The notes beneath the pieces are model-generated. The model saw nothing but the letters and a program-made list of their open reading frames with translations, did not search any database and had not been told where the DNA came from. A stretch of DNA of 8,465 nucleotides, from positions 1 to 8,465 of the forward strand of contig JABIME010000327.1 of NCBI GenBank assembly GCA_018654125.1, in the 5' to 3' direction. A program made the position numbers and the translations under genes. Source of the DNA: Candidatus Cloacimonadota bacterium (lineage in GTDB: Bacteria > Cloacimonadota > Cloacimonadia > Cloacimonadales > TCS61). Position 1 is the first letter of the stretch, and each line of letters begins with the position of its first letter. This document shows, piece by piece, positions 6,291-8,465 of the stretch.

Positions 6291-7895
6291 ATGAAAAAAA
6301 TTTCGTGGATCACTTTATTAATAGTGATATTATTTACTTCTCTTACGGCTCAATTACCAGACCCGCAAGAAGTGATTTCAGCAAAGATTGAAGGAAATCA
6401 AATTAAAGTAACATATAATATACCGGATGGATTTCATCAAACCTTACAGGAAGATATGTTTTTTGTTGAAGTTGATGAAGTTGAAGGAATAACATTTGAA
6501 TCAACTGTCTATCCTAAAGGTGAAAAAATGGAAGATGGCACTATTGAATTTCATGGTGTTGTTTCTCTTACTAAAAATTTTGTAGCACAAGATAATATTA
6601 GCAAAGAAACTTCTGTAACCATTTATGCAGGTTACCAATTCTGTGATGAAGGTGGAACATGTTTTATGCCTGAAGAGATCGAATTAAACATATCTTTAGT
6701 ATCAGGTGATAATATTGCAAAATCAGAAGAAACCGAAGATTCAAACTCAGAAATTACTGGTTCAGACAGCATCGAAGAACTTTTAGTAATGCTTGAGGAT
6801 TTTGAAATTTCCGGTAAAGAAGCCGGATACCAGAATAGTAAAGATTTTTCTGCTTTCTTAGCAAACTCAAAAGAAGCCGGTTCATTTAACACAAATAAAT
6901 TTGCGGATATGAGTATCTGGGTGATTATCATATTGATACTAATTGGTGGTATTGCACTTAATCTAACTCCTTGTGTTCTTCCAATGATGCCAATAACAAT
7001 AGCAGTTTTAGGTGCTGGAACACAATCGGAATCTAAAGGCAAAGGCTTTCTTATTGGTGGTATTTATGGTTTAGGAATGGCATTAGCTTATGGAGTATTA
7101 GGCGTGGTGGTGGTTCTAACCGGTTCTCAATTTGGAACCATAAACTCATCTCCTTGGTTTAACCTAATTATCGCGGCTGTTTTCATTATTCTATCTTTAG
7201 CGATGTTCGATATTATTCCAATTGATTTCTCTAAATTTCAAAGTGGTAAAGTTGGCGGTAAGAGTAAAAGTAAATTCATAACTGTATTCATTCTTGGAGT
7301 TATAGCTGCTGTTTTAGCTGGTGCATGTGTTGCCCCTGTTCTTATCTCTGTCATCATCTATTCAACTTCGTTATATACAGCTGGGAATCCTGCCGGATTA
7401 TTACTTCCATTCCTGTTAGGTGTTGGAATGGCAATCCCATGGCCATTTGCTGGAGCCGGACTCTCATTCCTTCCTAAACCAGGTAATTGGATGAAGTGGG
7501 TAAAAATAATTTTTGGTGTTATTATTCTAGTAATTGCAATTTTCTATATCTACACAGGTGTGAAGATTTTCAAAAGTAATATGCCTGTTGATGTAGCTGA
7601 TTATACACACGAGACTTCTGAACTTCCTTGGAAACACTCGATAACCGAAGGTTTAATTGAAGCAAAGAAAACAGGTAAACCTGTATTTATTGATTTCTGG
7701 GCAACATGGTGTAAAAACTGCCTGGCAATGGATGCTTCAACATTTAAAGATGAGCAAGTCATTAAAGAATTTGATGATTATATTTTGGTTAAATATAAAG
7801 CAGAAAACCTAAAAGCCTCTCCAACAAAAGAGATATTAAAACATTTTGAGGTTCTCGGTTTACCAACTTATATCACACTAGTCCCAAAAAAGTAG
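6291..7895 (+). CDS. dsbD: DsbD-like thiol:disulfide interchange protein (C-terminus short)
   Basis: This inner-membrane carrier is predicted to pass electrons from cytoplasmic thioredoxin to periplasmic thiol proteins. All three DsbD modules are visible in 534 residues. They are a signal peptide (~1-20), an N-terminal Ig-like domain with C118-X5-C124 (YQFCDEGGTCFMP), a membrane domain of about eight helices (~207-427) with the redox cysteines C228 (LTPCVLP) and C346 (GACVAP), and a C-terminal thioredoxin domain with W-C474-K-N-C477. The protein stops 9 residues after the cis-Pro P525 (GLPTYITLVPKK), about 30 residues before E. coli DsbD would end, so the last strand and helix of the thioredoxin fold seem absent. 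Only 13 nt separate the stop from the next start, leaving no room for a shifted continuation. GGAGG lies 4 nt before the ATG. It is likely co-transcribed with the flanking genes. Confidence 0.92.
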   Translation: MKKISWITLLIVILFTSLTAQLPDPQEVISAKIEGNQIKVTYNIPDGFHQTLQEDMFFVEVDEVEGITFESTVYPKGEKMEDGTIEFHGVVSLTKNFVAQDNISKETSVTIYAGYQFCDEGGTCFMPEEIELNISLVSGDNIAKSEETEDSNSEITGSDSIEELLVMLEDFEISGKEAGYQNSKDFSAFLANSKEAGSFNTNKFADMSIWVIIILILIGGIALNLTPCVLPMMPITIAVLGAGTQSESKGKGFLIGGIYGLGMALAYGVLGVVVVLTGSQFGTINSSPWFNLIIAAVFIILSLAMFDIIPIDFSKFQSGKVGGKSKSKFITVFILGVIAAVLAGACVAPVLISVIIYSTSLYTAGNPAGLLLPFLLGVGMAIPWPFAGAGLSFLPKPGNWMKWVKIIFGVIILVIAIFYIYTGVKIFKSNMPVDVADYTHETSELPWKHSITEGLIEAKKTGKPVFIDFWATWCKNCLAMDASTFKDEQVIKEFDDYILVKYKAENLKASPTKEILKHFEVLGLPTYITLVPKK

Positions 7896-7908
7896 AAGGT
7901 TAAATAAA

Positions 7909-8465
7909 ATGAAGAAATTTCTGATCATAATTAGCCTAATTCTAATACTTTTTGCTTGCGATAGGTTTGAACATAACCTTGAGCCAACAAGTAATAATGA
8001 AAATTACATTATAGATTTTTTTACAACATTTACTAATTCAGTTGAAACTATACTTCCAGCAGAAGATGTTTCTAGTATTATGGAATATTTTCATGATGAT
8101 TATAGTAATAATGGGTTAATGAAAGCTGATGTAGAAAATTTTTATGAATCTTTCTATGCTGTAAACTCACTTCTGAATTTTGAGACTACATTAATAGATA
8201 CAAATGGCCTTGAAATTGAATGGCAATTATTGGTAACAGATCCTGATTCAGAAACAACATTTATGGATACATTAATTACTGATGTATTAATTGAAACTGA
8301 AGATTCTTTCCAATTTTATGGTAATCAAGCTGATATGAGAAATGTCATTGTTGAGCTTTTTACGGGTCAATGGTGCTCCAATTGTCCAAGTGCAGAAGAT
8401 GCTTTACACAACCTTAGAGCTCTTTACGGTAGCAGATTCTCATATGTGGAATATCATGTTGGTGA
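7909..8465 (+). CDS. Lipoprotein with thioredoxin-like WCSNC domain (Omp28-like), 3' end cut by window
   Basis: The frame is open to the window edge, giving 185 full codons. A lipoprotein signal, MKKFLIIISLILILFA-C17, predicts lipid anchoring in the cell envelope. Residues ~30-140 form an acidic region of unknown fold. A thioredoxin-like domain then starts at about 143: VIVELFTGQW-C156-S-N-C159-PSAEDALHNL. The ELFTGxWCxNCP wording resembles Omp28-related lipoproteins of Bacteroidota and related groups, from family knowledge. AAGG lies 9 nt before the ATG, 13 nt after dsbD, so the two genes are almost certainly co-transcribed and this protein may receive electrons from DsbD. The end of the fold, including the cis-Pro, lies outside the window. 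The active site uses TGC/TGT, so no selenocysteine is seen here. Confidence 0.85.
   Translation, partial: MKKFLIIISLILILFACDRFEHNLEPTSNNENYIIDFFTTFTNSVETILPAEDVSSIMEYFHDDYSNNGLMKADVENFYESFYAVNSLLNFETTLIDTNGLEIEWQLLVTDPDSETTFMDTLITDVLIETEDSFQFYGNQADMRNVIVELFTGQWCSNCPSAEDALHNLRALYGSRFSYVEYHVG

Noticed and set aside
7885..7908. Frameshift at the A-run near the end of dsbD
   Set aside because: Shifting frame adds only three residues before another stop, and the next gene starts 13 nt after the annotated stop, so no lost C-terminus is hidden there.
8371..8385. A second selenocysteine site in the lipoprotein active site
   Set aside because: Both positions are Cys codons (TGC and TGT), and no GC-rich hairpin follows.

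Overview
The window is AT-rich bacterial DNA, densely coded and using the standard stop codons. The best lineage clue is the C-terminal 'NYPNPFNPTT ... GVYFYKM ... KKMILMK' domain of the large secreted protein. This type IX (T9SS/FlgD-like) sorting module is typical of the FCB superphylum, and its wording is close to that of Cloacimonadota and relatives. That placement is inference from style, not a database result.

Layout, left to right. (1) The 3' part of an Aah1-type adenine deaminase gene, then tRNA-Phe(GAA) with an encoded CCA end. (2) A convergent Cof-type HAD phosphatase on the minus strand. (3) Divergent from it, a COG2509-type FAD-dependent dehydrogenase. (4) The central gene, 3625-5289, whose frame is interrupted only by TGA at 3808-3810. 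Read through, it gives a 554-residue secreted protein with a thioredoxin-like W-U62-P-G-C65 active site. A GC-rich hairpin with a GGC apical loop starts directly after the TGA, in the place expected of a bacterial SECIS. The gene therefore most likely encodes a selenoprotein; the obvious but wrong reading is two broken ORFs. (5) A strong intrinsic terminator. (6) A TrmB-family regulator, then a DsbD-like transmembrane electron carrier, then (cut by the window end) a lipoprotein with a WCSNC thioredoxin-like domain.

The right half reads as an extracytoplasmic thiol/selenol redox locus. DsbD would carry reducing equivalents across the inner membrane. The lipoprotein and the secreted selenoprotein are candidate acceptors. 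The TrmB protein is the candidate regulator. The upstream regions of the selenoprotein gene and of trmB share TTTGACA, TGTTGCC and CAACA blocks at identical spacing. The last two form a dyad (TGTTGC-N10-RCAACA), a candidate shared operator linking the two units. No selA/B/C/D gene, IS element, CRISPR array or long repeat was seen. No gene-free stretch exceeds 300 bases.
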